A DNA stretch of 25,611 nt, from the NCBI GenBank assembly GCA_031282985.1, contig JAITCR010000093.1, positions 1 to 25,611 on the forward strand, given 5' to 3'. Below, one piece after another: positions 1-6,747 of this stretch. The notes beneath the pieces are model-generated. The model searched no databases, was not told where the DNA came from, and saw only the letters and a list, made by a program, of their open reading frames with translations. How positions within the stretch are numbered: position 1 is the first letter of the stretch; each line of letters starts with the position of its first letter. This DNA comes from Nitrososphaerota archaeon. GTDB taxonomy: Archaea > Thermoproteota > Bathyarchaeia > Bathyarchaeales > Bathycorpusculaceae. A program made the translations under genes and the position numbers.

Positions 1-105
1 GAGCCTTGGTGGGCTAATATGAAGCATGCTTTACCTGATTTAATGCCTAAATGTGAAACACTACAAGAAGCCATATACACCCATTTTGTAGAGCATAATT
101 CTTAA
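1..105 (+). pseudogene. C-terminal end of an IS630-like DDE transposase (cut by window edge)
   Basis: An open frame enters from the left edge and ends at TAA 103-105, giving 34 residues that begin EPWWANMKHALPDLM. This resembles the end of IS630-type transposases, where a conserved NPIE motif supplies the last catalytic glutamate and is followed by a WxxxK helix and a short tail. If so, residue 1 here would be that glutamate. The rest of the gene lies outside the window, so whether it is intact cannot be judged. The family call rests on this short tail only. Confidence 0.45.
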
Positions 106-120
106 ACTATTCTGCTATAG

Positions 121-253
121 CATGGTTTGTCGGACGCGGATTTGTTAGCGCATAAAATGCTATACCACCAAGAAATACCCCCCCCCCCAAGGAATCACGT
201 TTGAAGAGTTAAAAGCGCCCTACGACAAAACTGATGTAACAATTTTACGTTAA
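121..253 (+). pseudogene. Broken 3' end of an unidentified gene, frameshifted at an 11-C run
   Basis: Two frames join at the C run 178-188. Before it one frame reads HGLSDADLLAHKMLYHQEI, and after it another reads GITFEELKAPYDKTDVTILR and stops at TAA 251-253. The two parts together look like one protein end, so a one- or two-base change in the C run would explain the break. I do not recognise the family. The upstream side is closed by an in-frame TAG at 118-120. Confidence 0.3.
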
Positions 254-340
254 ACAGACATTCTAATTGTTAGTACAGTTTGTTCTGAGGCTTAGGATAA
301 AATAAAAATATGCAATTATTTGTTGTAGGAGAAAAAATGT

Positions 341-697
341 ATGACTCAAAAGGAATTAAGAAACAAAACTAAACTTTACACTCTAACAACCGTGTTTTCT
401 GTGTTGATGTTATTGGTAAGTGTTGTTTGTGTTGCTGCATTACAGCCTGCAATAGGCAACGTTACTAATGGTTCACCGTTGGAAAATGTAGATTTTGAAA
501 ATTTACAAGACCCATTGTTTTCGTATCCAACGTTAGACATAATTTTAGAAGACCCTGTTGATCCAATGTTTTCTTACCCTATGCCAATTGTGCCACCTAT
601 AGCACATCTTGAATTAGAGGATTTATATGATTCTCATGTTGAGATTACCTGTAGGGTTTATAATTGTCCAATGCACACACAAATCGTTTTTCCATAA
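341..697 (+). CDS. Small secreted or membrane-anchored protein with a repeated DPxFSYP motif
   Basis: A 118-residue protein of unknown function. Residues 1-12 are charged, 13-35 form one hydrophobic segment (signal peptide or anchor), and the rest is an acidic, proline-rich outside domain. A short repeat is visible: DPLFSYP and DPMFSYP lie about 20 residues apart in similar acidic surroundings. Two cysteines near the end (CRVYNC) could pair. The start is preceded by a TAGGAG ribosome binding site, and an AT-rich TATA-like stretch at about 296-309 sits at a suitable distance. The overlapping ATG at 337 leads only to a quick stop. It lies alone among mobile-element debris, so it may be a young or lineage-specific gene. 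Confidence 0.6.
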   Translation: MTQKELRNKTKLYTLTTVFSVLMLLVSVVCVAALQPAIGNVTNGSPLENVDFENLQDPLFSYPTLDIILEDPVDPMFSYPMPIVPPIAHLELEDLYDSHVEITCRVYNCPMHTQIVFP

Positions 698-712
698 CCC
701 TTTTTTTATCTT

Positions 713-738
713 ACAATTTTTATCTGCATAAAAATTGT
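713..738 (+). terminator. Perfect 11-bp hairpin after the small secreted protein gene
   Basis: ACAATTTTTAT at 713-723 and its exact complement at 728-738 enclose a CTGC loop, 16 bases after the stop of the preceding gene. A T-run at about 700-707, directly after the stop, adds to the termination-like context. Archaeal termination depends mainly on T-runs, so the hairpin may instead be a leftover element end. Confidence 0.35.
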
Positions 739-750
739 TAGTGGGTTTGT

Positions 751-1020
751 TTAAACATTCTTTGCAGAAACAGGTTTTATTCTTACGCTTCCTGTGTAGC
801 TGAAACTCTTTTTTTTACAATAACCACACTTAGCCATAGCAACCTGTTTTGGATCTATTATTTTAAGTCTTTTCTCAATTTCTTCTTTAACTTTTATATC
901 AGTTTCAGTTTCGTATGCGTCATTTAACAATTTAACCGCACAACTATACTTGTATCGCCAAAAACTGCCAAAATTGCCGTTGGTGTTGTTTTTTCCTTTG
1001 CAAATAATGCCAAACTTCAT
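751..1020 (-). pseudogene. Zinc-ribbon protein fragment, frameshifted at an A8 run
   Basis: An 89-codon frame on minus contains a lysine/glutamate-rich helix and then AKCGYCKKK. The coding sense is then lost: in the +1-shifted frame the sequence continues KEFQLHRKRKNKTCFCKECL, which supplies the second cysteine pair of a CxxC...CxC/CxxC zinc knuckle. The switch falls at the eight T (A on the coding strand) at 809-816. The 5' side runs into the IS1-like remnant, so the gene probably lost its front half to that insertion. I do not recognise the intact family. The ATG at 1020 is likely accidental, because the IS1-like frame covers the same bases. Confidence 0.4.
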
Positions 1021-1453
1021 CCAGCTCTATCACTACTGCAGTGGTGGTGTTGGTTTGGGGTTTTGGTTTTTCATTAGACTTCTTGCAAAACTATGTAGCT
1101 ACAGTGATTTTAGTTATTTCTGCAATTGCTAAGAACGCTTTAGTTTGAGGTTTCACCCCTCTTCGTCACTGACAGCTTTAAAAAAGAGTAGTTTTACAAG
1201 AAGTCTATTGTTTTCAAGGGTGTATTGTTTGACTCATTGTAGATTGCTGTGGCTGTTACGTACATTAGACGTGTGATGGTGCGCAGGGTAGGCCGTTTAT
1301 GTATGAAGAATGGCGGCTAGTTTTTCAGTTTGGGTTTTTCCGTGGTGTCTGGTGGGTACGATTGTCTGCCGCACCCTTTGCATCTGTAGCGTTGTTCACC
1401 TTAACAAAACCAGACTTGTAAACACTTTTACTGCTACACTTTGTATAAAACAT
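960..1453 (-). pseudogene. Decayed IS1-like transposase
   Basis: Fragments in three frames on minus follow the order expected of an IS1-type transposase. From ATG 1453 comes a degenerate zinc ribbon (KCSSKSVYKSGFVK, frameshift, EQRYRCKGCGRQ). At about 1090-960 the start of the catalytic domain follows, VVIELDEVWHYLQRKK, resembling the (I/V)EIDEMW motif that carries the first catalytic aspartate. The second cysteine of the first CxxC is replaced and several stops intervene, so it is inactive. A comparable remnant lies at the right edge of the window. Confidence 0.6.
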
Positions 1454-1743
1454 AACGAAACCAACACCTTACACTACACGCCAACATAAAAAACATTATT
1501 TAGTTAACACTTTCGTTTTTTGCAGTTAAAGGCTAAATTACGGAATTAAAAAAGGCATCAACAACGTAGTACTCAGCACCCAGCAACTTAGGAATTCATA
1601 AGTCGGGCTGTTTTGTTTTGGGGTTTGTGGGGTTTGGAGATAGTTAAAGGGGAGAAGGGAGATCGCGTAAAAATTAATTGTTCTCCAAACCTTTCCACCA
1701 CCCAAAGATTATTTTTATGTTTTACTTTGGCCTCCGTGTTTAG
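1454..1743. other. Intergenic stretch with no gene seen
   Basis: Between the decayed IS1-like element and the end of cdvC I see no convincing reading frame, RNA gene or repeat. The part at 1610-1680 is unusually G/T-rich. Confidence 0.5.
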
Positions 1744-2922
1744 TTAGAGGGCTTTAAAAGCCTCAAACCATCGGTTGTACTGTGAGAGCATGTCTAAGCT
1801 AACGCTTGGTTTACGTTCTTCAAAGATTTGGCGGAAATCAGCCATTGTAAGAGGACGGGGTTTTGCTTCTTTATCTGTTGCCTTACCTGACTCGAAGAAT
1901 TCACCAATTAAGCTAAGTTGTGCCGATTGGCAAACATCTCTTATGTCACTTCCTGAAAATCCTTCTGCGAGACGAGCTAACTCTGGCAGATCTACATTAG
2001 AACTAATGGTCAGGTTACTTGAATAATGTTTTAACATGTTAAGTCTTGTTAAACTATCAGGTAATGGAACAAGTATACGTTTTTGGAAACGTCGAATAAA
2101 AGCCCAATCAAGATCCCAGGGCTTATTAGTGGCACCGATTACATAAATGTGGAGGTTTTTACCTTTGTCAGTTATACCATCCATTTCTTTTAAGAACTGG
2201 TTTTTAACACGAATTTCTCCACCTACCTCATTAGAGTGGGTACCCATAAGGGAGTCTAATTCGTCAACAAAAACTATTGCGGCTTTGCCTTCATGTGCCA
2301 CTTTACGGGCAGCTACGAAAAGTTTTGCAACATTTTGTTCTGCTTCGCCGAGCCATTTGGACATAATAGAGGCGGCATCTATACTGTAAAAGTTTGCATC
2401 AATTTCTGTTGCTACGGCTGCTGCGAGAAGAGTTTTTCCACAGCCCGGAGGGCCGAAGAGTAATATTCCTCTGGGCCAGCCAAGGGGGAATAGGTCTGGT
2501 CGTTGTACTGGGTAGACTATGGCTTCTTTGACAGCTTTTTTTGCTACATCTAAGCCAACTACTTGTTCCCAGTTAACCATGGGGCGTTCAGTAACGATGA
2601 TTTCGTCATTATTTGACTTTGCAGAACCATCATTTTCCATAGTGGCAGCGCCGCCTGCAGCGTCTTCGTTTGCTTCGGCGCGCATTTCAGAAGAGGATAC
2701 AACACCTTGTAGTGCTTTTATGCGTTCTTGATAGGCAATTGCTCGTTGGACATAAACTTTGTTTAACCCATACTCTGGGTATAACTGTACCAGTTGCAGT
2801 AGACTCTCTATTGCTTTTTGGTAAAGAGTAATAGCACGTCCTTTTTGGCCTTGTTTATCCATTCTAACGGCATCTAACGCGTATGCTGTTGCAGCTTTTT
2901 CTAATTCATGCGAAGCACTCAT
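1744..2922 (-). CDS. cdvC: CdvC / Vps4-type AAA+ ATPase of ESCRT cell division
   Basis: A 392-residue ATPase that pulls apart ESCRT-III filaments during membrane scission. Residues 1-75 form a three-helix MIT domain (ATAYALDAVRMDKQG, then ALTLYQKAIE-like helices), which docks onto proline-rich MIM2 motifs of ESCRT-III. An acidic, alanine-rich linker covers 80-112. The AAA+ domain follows: Walker A GPPGCGKT at 157-164, Walker B AAIVFVDELDSL at 214-225, then ATNKPWDLDWAFIRRFQKR with the arginine-finger region, and a Vps4-like end (SLDMLSQYNRWFEAF). Length and order match archaeal CdvC. The start has a GGGGAG ribosome binding site. It is the last gene of the cdv operon, separated from cdvB by 84 bases that contain an 8-bp palindrome. 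Confidence 0.95.
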   Translation of the reverse strand: MSASHELEKAATAYALDAVRMDKQGQKGRAITLYQKAIESLLQLVQLYPEYGLNKVYVQRAIAYQERIKALQGVVSSSEMRAEANEDAAGGAATMENDGSAKSNNDEIIVTERPMVNWEQVVGLDVAKKAVKEAIVYPVQRPDLFPLGWPRGILLFGPPGCGKTLLAAAVATEIDANFYSIDAASIMSKWLGEAEQNVAKLFVAARKVAHEGKAAIVFVDELDSLMGTHSNEVGGEIRVKNQFLKEMDGITDKGKNLHIYVIGATNKPWDLDWAFIRRFQKRILVPLPDSLTRLNMLKHYSSNLTISSNVDLPELARLAEGFSGSDIRDVCQSAQLSLIGEFFESGKATDKEAKPRPLTMADFRQIFEERKPSVSLDMLSQYNRWFEAFKAL

Positions 2923-2939
2923 TTATTTTTCTCCCCTTC

Positions 2940-2964
2940 ATCATCATCTTATTATTATGATGAT
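2940..2964 (-). promoter_or_regulatory. Hairpin between cdvB and cdvC
   Basis: ATCATCAT and ATGATGAT flank a nine-base AT loop just upstream of the cdvC ribosome binding site. It could fold in the mRNA and tune cdvC output relative to cdvB, but it may be only simple-sequence repeat. Confidence 0.25.
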
Positions 2965-3006
2965 GTTGATGTTATTATGTTATTTTTATGCTTATTCTTA
3001 TTATTC

Positions 3007-3927
3007 TTATTCGGGTGATTTTAATTCTATTTTTATTTTACCTTGAGTTCCAAGATTTTCAAGGGCACGTTCAATTTCTGTATTTGACGTGTTAAACTCG
3101 TTTGAACACCGCGAGAGGTCAATCTCGCCGTTGTGTTTACGTATGTATTTAAGAAGGCTCTCTTCAAGTGTTTGTTGTTTAGGAATAGGCTGCTTAACTT
3201 CTACGGTAATTTCTTTTACCTCAGATTTTTTGTATGAGATTAAAGTTTTTGAAACATCAAACTCTGATTCTTTAACTTCTTTTGCGCCAAACACTTCAGA
3301 TGTAGTTGCTGATAGGGCAACAAGTTCTTTAACGGGGGCTTGTGGAGATTTAACTGCATTTGCAGGGACAAAAATAGGTGGTTCAGGTAAATTTTGAATC
3401 ATTCTTTTTTCAATAACGCTACGCACTTCTTCAAGAATCTCTGCACCGGCATCAGTTTTTTGTCCAACTGGTATGATAGATTCATCACTACGTATTTTTG
3501 TAGTGTGAAGTGTGTCTTGAATTGCATCAGTAACAAGAGCTAATTCAGAACTAACATTAGGCATTACTTGGCCTAGATCTGATGAAACATTTTGAAGCAA
3601 TTTTAAGGCTGGTCGTAAATCAACCACTATATCGCTAAGTTCTCGAATGGTTTCAAGCCGAAGAACAACACGTTCAATAGATAAATGCATACTTGAAAGA
3701 AAATTTATAAGACGGCGTACTTCAGCGAGTTCAGTGGCACACATTGAAGCTTTATCTTTGTCCTTTTTTGTTGCTGCATCCGTACAAGCTCTAAAAAGGA
3801 TACGATCACGTTCTTTTAGACGAAAAATAGCTTTATCCAACTGACTTTGTTGGAGTTTAAGAGTAGTAATAGAATTATTAGCAATATCACGGATAGGAGG
3901 AGAATTTTTATTTAATCCAAAATCCAT
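3007..3927 (-). CDS. cdvB: CdvB, ESCRT-III protein with C-terminal winged helix
   Basis: An ESCRT-III filament protein of archaeal division. Residues 1-150 form the Snf7-like helical core (basic, with RDRILFRACTDAATKKDKDKAS and the AELAEVRRLI helix typical of CdvB). At 180-184 comes LPEPP, a MIM2-type motif for the CdvC MIT domain, followed by a long flexible linker. Residues about 253-302 form a winged helix (LLKYIRKHNGEIDLSRCSNEF), the module that in Sulfolobus binds the C-terminus of CdvA and so recruits CdvB to the membrane. I prefer ATG 3927, which has a GGTGTGGAG site 4-5 bases upstream; the GTG at 3939 would give four more residues but leaves no spacing for its site. It lies between cdvA and cdvC. 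Confidence 0.93.
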   Translation of the reverse strand: MDFGLNKNSPPIRDIANNSITTLKLQQSQLDKAIFRLKERDRILFRACTDAATKKDKDKASMCATELAEVRRLINFLSSMHLSIERVVLRLETIRELSDIVVDLRPALKLLQNVSSDLGQVMPNVSSELALVTDAIQDTLHTTKIRSDESIIPVGQKTDAGAEILEEVRSVIEKRMIQNLPEPPIFVPANAVKSPQAPVKELVALSATTSEVFGAKEVKESEFDVSKTLISYKKSEVKEITVEVKQPIPKQQTLEESLLKYIRKHNGEIDLSRCSNEFNTSNTEIERALENLGTQGKIKIELKSPE

Positions 3928-3970
3928 TTTTCTCCACACCCTCCATGTACAGCATCAAATAGTCAATTGC

Positions 3971-4729
3971 TTAAAGCCCAGTTTTACCGATTTCTTTCAC
4001 GTAAACAACAACAGGTGGCTCAGGAAGATCATCAGCAGGAGTGTTAACTTGTGTTGAAGTAGACATTGGCTTTTGATGTGTTGTCACCGTTTCGGCATAA
4101 ATCTTGTTTGCTTTTGGCAATGAAGCAGATGGATCACCAATTAGGATACTTGAAATTTTACTTTTTATAAGCTCATAATCAGTCTTTTCAGTAGTTGCAC
4201 GCTTCAAGCTCTCCTGCAACAAATTAAACGCTGTATGATAAGTTTCCTCATCCACTTGACCAATTTCATGCTCAAGCTCAAGATTAGCCATAGCATAACC
4301 TAAAGACTTAATTTCTTCCTCACACCTAGCAATCTCAACAGCAGCCTCATCAATTACAACTTGACCATCTTTCTTCAACTGATTCAAAATACCTTCAAAA
4401 CTGCTATGCAATTCATGAAACAATTCAGGAGTGATCTTATGTTTATCATTTAAATCCTTTACAGCCTGATCTTTTCTCCAAAGCAAAGGTATCTGATCGC
4501 ACAACATATTTGCCTGAGACTTTATCTTTGAAACAAACGTAATTTCAGACCCATTAAACCGAAGATTATCCATAGGCTGCTTTGAAAATTGACCATCAGC
4601 AAACTCAACAAATACAGCATCAAATTTACCGTTTGGCGTCAACGCAAATGAAGCTACTTTACCAACTACTTTCCCATACTCATTTTTTACAGGTTTACCC
4701 AAAGAAAGAAAAAGATTGGAGGAAGACAT
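3971..4729 (-). CDS. cdvA: CdvA, PRC-barrel/coiled-coil membrane platform of division
   Basis: 252 residues from ATG 4729, chosen because AGGTGAT lies just upstream; a GTG at 4738 would overlap that site. Residues 1-70 are a PRC-like beta barrel (LGKPVKNEYGKVVGKVASFALTPNG), the fold seen at the CdvA N-terminus. About 75-200 is a charged coiled coil that in CdvA polymerises and binds membrane. The tail ends LPEPPVVVYVKEIGKTGL (235-252). The family's C-terminus carries the peptide that binds the CdvB winged helix, and the final VVVYVKEIG stretch is the likely strand. LPEPP is identical to the CdvC-binding motif of CdvB in this operon, which I would not expect in CdvA. Only 17 bases separate it from the preceding ESCRT-III gene. 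Confidence 0.88.
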   Translation of the reverse strand: MSSSNLFLSLGKPVKNEYGKVVGKVASFALTPNGKFDAVFVEFADGQFSKQPMDNLRFNGSEITFVSKIKSQANMLCDQIPLLWRKDQAVKDLNDKHKITPELFHELHSSFEGILNQLKKDGQVVIDEAAVEIARCEEEIKSLGYAMANLELEHEIGQVDEETYHTAFNLLQESLKRATTEKTDYELIKSKISSILIGDPSASLPKANKIYAETVTTHQKPMSTSTQVNTPADDLPEPPVVVYVKEIGKTGL

Positions 4730-4746
4730 CTCTATCACCTACCTTC

Positions 4747-5415
4747 TTAATACCCTTCTGTGGTTCTTTCAGCTCTTGCAGGTGCTGCTGATGGCATTCC
4801 TGGTGGCAGATCTGGGAATTTATCTTTGATTTTTTGCTCTGCAACAGTTGCGGCTTCTGTTAGAATCTTGGCTGCATCTTCATTAACTGCGTCAAAGTTG
4901 AGAGTCATTCCGCTACCTTGACCTGCTTCAATCATAATTCCACTTAGCATGTTGCCGATTTCGCCGAGTTCGTTCTCAGCTTCTGGGAACACACTACATA
5001 GTCCGCTTCGGACTGAGCGTAGTACACCTACTGCTGGACCTAGTGTGGATACGACATCACCTAACTCAGATGCTGTTCGTAAACGTAGTGTAATTTGTTC
5101 GAGAGCAAGTTTTGCGTTCATGATTAATTTTGACATTTTACGTACTTCAGCCAGTTCATTTGCGAAAACATTGGCGCGTGCACTATCATGTTTTGTGTAT
5201 GCGTCAACAATTTTTGCAAATATTGCACGATCTCTTTGTGTAAATCGTTCATTAGCTTGATCCAACTTTTGAACCTGAAGATCAATACGTCTTGTTGCAA
5301 AATCCAACCTTGGTTTTAGTGGTACAGGTGGTTTCACCGCATCTTTTATTCTATCTGTAAACGGAGCTTCATCGCGTCTATTATTATCCCATTTCTTTGC
5401 GAATCTTTCTGACAA
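4747..5415 (-). CDS. ESCRT-III paralogue without winged helix (CdvB1/B2-like)
   Basis: 222 residues. The first 165 are a Snf7-like core clearly related to CdvB of this operon: both contain a basic N-terminal region, RDRAIFAKIVDAYTKHDSAR and a following AELAEVRKMSKLI helix. The chain ends soon after a proline-rich motif, FPDLPPGMP (residues 200-208), a plausible MIM2 site for CdvC. No winged helix follows, so this protein should not bind CdvA in the CdvB manner; it fits the CdvB1/CdvB2 class that drives late constriction in Sulfolobales. The start is TTG with a strong AGGAGGT nine bases upstream. It is the first gene of the operon. Which numbered paralogue it matches cannot be decided from one sequence. 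Confidence 0.9.
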   Translation of the reverse strand: MSERFAKKWDNNRRDEAPFTDRIKDAVKPPVPLKPRLDFATRRIDLQVQKLDQANERFTQRDRAIFAKIVDAYTKHDSARANVFANELAEVRKMSKLIMNAKLALEQITLRLRTASELGDVVSTLGPAVGVLRSVRSGLCSVFPEAENELGEIGNMLSGIMIEAGQGSGMTLNFDAVNEDAAKILTEAATVAEQKIKDKFPDLPPGMPSAAPARAERTTEGY

Positions 5416-5474
5416 TTAATTTTAACCTCCTAAGGCACATATACGATCAAAACGGAATTAACCGTTGTGGTGAG

Positions 5475-5490
5475 GTTTATAATATGATAA
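5475..5490 (-). promoter_or_regulatory. Candidate TATA region of the cdv operon
   Basis: Read on minus, the stretch TTTTTATCATATTATAAACC lies about 60-75 bases before the TTG start of the first cdv gene. That leaves room for a start point and a leader carrying the AGGAGGT site. The whole region is AT-rich, so the exact box is uncertain. Confidence 0.35.
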
Positions 5491-5653
5491 AAATATGCTC
5501 ATATATACGTAGGTATATACACCCCTTCAGAGCATACATTAGCCTTGACGTAATGCAGTAAAAACCGCAACAACAACCATGAGCGTTTATACAAAAAAAT
5601 GTAAGTTACACTAAAAAGGTACAAAAAGCATCTAACAACAGAAGGTAAAATAA

Positions 5654-5878
5654 ATGGACAGCAGAATAAAAATTTTCGGAGTAATCGCCCTAGTGGGTTT
5701 CATCGGCGGCATAATTGCACTACTCGCTTCAAATTACTTAATACCATGGCTAAGAGAAAATTTACCATCACTTAGCGGTGTCACAGATTATCTAATTGCA
5801 GGGGTCGCAGGCGCAATTCTAGCAATTATATTCATTGCCATCTGGGTTCGCATAACCGGAAACAGAGACCGATACTAA
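5654..5878 (+). CDS. Small two-helix membrane protein divergent from the cdv operon
   Basis: 74 residues: a hydrophobic helix at 8-30, a short amphipathic loop (LIPWLRENLPSLSGVTDY), a second helix at 46-66 and a basic tail (RITGNRDRY). By the positive-inside rule both ends should be in the cytoplasm. A GAAGGT site precedes ATG, and TTTATACAAA at about 5587-5596 may be its TATA box. I do not recognise a family. It diverges from the cdv operon across about 240 bases, so shared regulation is possible, and a membrane-division role is only a hypothesis from location. Confidence 0.65.
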   Translation: MDSRIKIFGVIALVGFIGGIIALLASNYLIPWLRENLPSLSGVTDYLIAGVAGAILAIIFIAIWVRITGNRDRY

Positions 5879-6258
5879 ACTAATTTTATCCCCTCCAGAT
5901 TTTCTTTACCAACAAATATTATTCTCAAAACAATTTTTAAACAACAAACACACATAAACAAAATTTTTACTTTTGGACTCGGTAGCGGAAAAAGACTTCA
6001 CAAGCATCCAGCTTAAATTCCCCGCTTTCAGCCTCATCGTACCTCGATTTCCTCATCGTCCAAAATCCTAAAAGAATCAACAACTTATTTACACTTTCGC
6101 ACAAAAACAACACTACCAACATCATCATCTTAATGAACAGCATTTTTAACGCATGTTAAATTTACTAACATTCTATTTTCTTAATTTTTTTGCTTTCTTT
6201 AATCCATTAAATAATTGATTTTTTACACCATTTTCTTGCTCTTGCGCACACAAATCAG
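5879..6258. other. Intergenic stretch with no gene seen
   Basis: About 380 bases, AT-rich, with a C-rich patch around 6015-6055. No convincing frame, RNA gene or repeat was found on either strand. Confidence 0.5.
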
Positions 6259-6746
6259 TTAAAACAGTATGAAATCACTGTTAGCATACTTTGGAATTTG
6301 TATAATTCTTGACAGCGCATATGCACTTCCCCAACGAATTACAGTACTGTCATTTTTTGTGTTACTCATCAAGTTCTGTATTGCTGCTTCTAAACTACCC
6401 AGAAACATATGAGCTATGTTCCCAACAATTCGAAGTTTCCCTTTTTATGTTGTTTGACTTTGACGAAATTAAGTCTTGAACAAAAATGAGCCAAACTAAA
6501 TTTTGCTACCTCAGGGTTTTTACTTGAAACAACTTCCATCGCTTCAAAAAATAGAGCCATATTTTTATCGTCAAGAACAGCTCTTAATGATTGTATTTCA
6601 CCAATTGTAACAGACTTTATTTGTATAGCTTTAGCTATCTCTTCTCTTTTTTCAACGGATTTAACATCGTTATTAGCCAATAATTCAACAATATCCATAT
6701 CAAACAGTTCTATACAGAATGTTTTGTTACATAAAAAATATTGCAT
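6259..6746 (-). pseudogene. HEAT-repeat protein, frameshifted; partner of the radical SAM gene
   Basis: The first frame (110 codons from ATG 6746) shows helical repeats (IVELLANNDVKSVEKREEIAKAI, FFEAMEVVSSKNPEVAKFSLAHFCSRL). It ends at 6414, but the protein plainly continues in another frame as RIVGNIAHMFLGSLEAAIQ, then DSTVIRWGSAYALSRI, to TAA at 6259-6261. That second part is the RxxG(N/E)(I/L)A...VRWxxAxAL pattern of archaeal HEAT proteins. The break lies near the A5G3 stretch at 6439-6446. The start is one base after the radical SAM stop, so the two are co-transcribed and probably translationally coupled. If the frameshift is real the product lacks its last repeats. HEAT repeats are scaffolds, so a role in holding a partner or substrate is plausible but unproven. 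Confidence 0.7.
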
Positions 6747-6747
6747 A

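Noticed and set aside
1775..5260. Plus-strand open frames of 65-103 codons opposite the cdv genes
   Set aside because: They are antisense shadows of well-supported coding regions, with no family features or start signals.
5940..6060. Possible structured RNA downstream of the two-helix protein gene
   Set aside because: No stable paired stems or C/D box pattern could be traced by eye.
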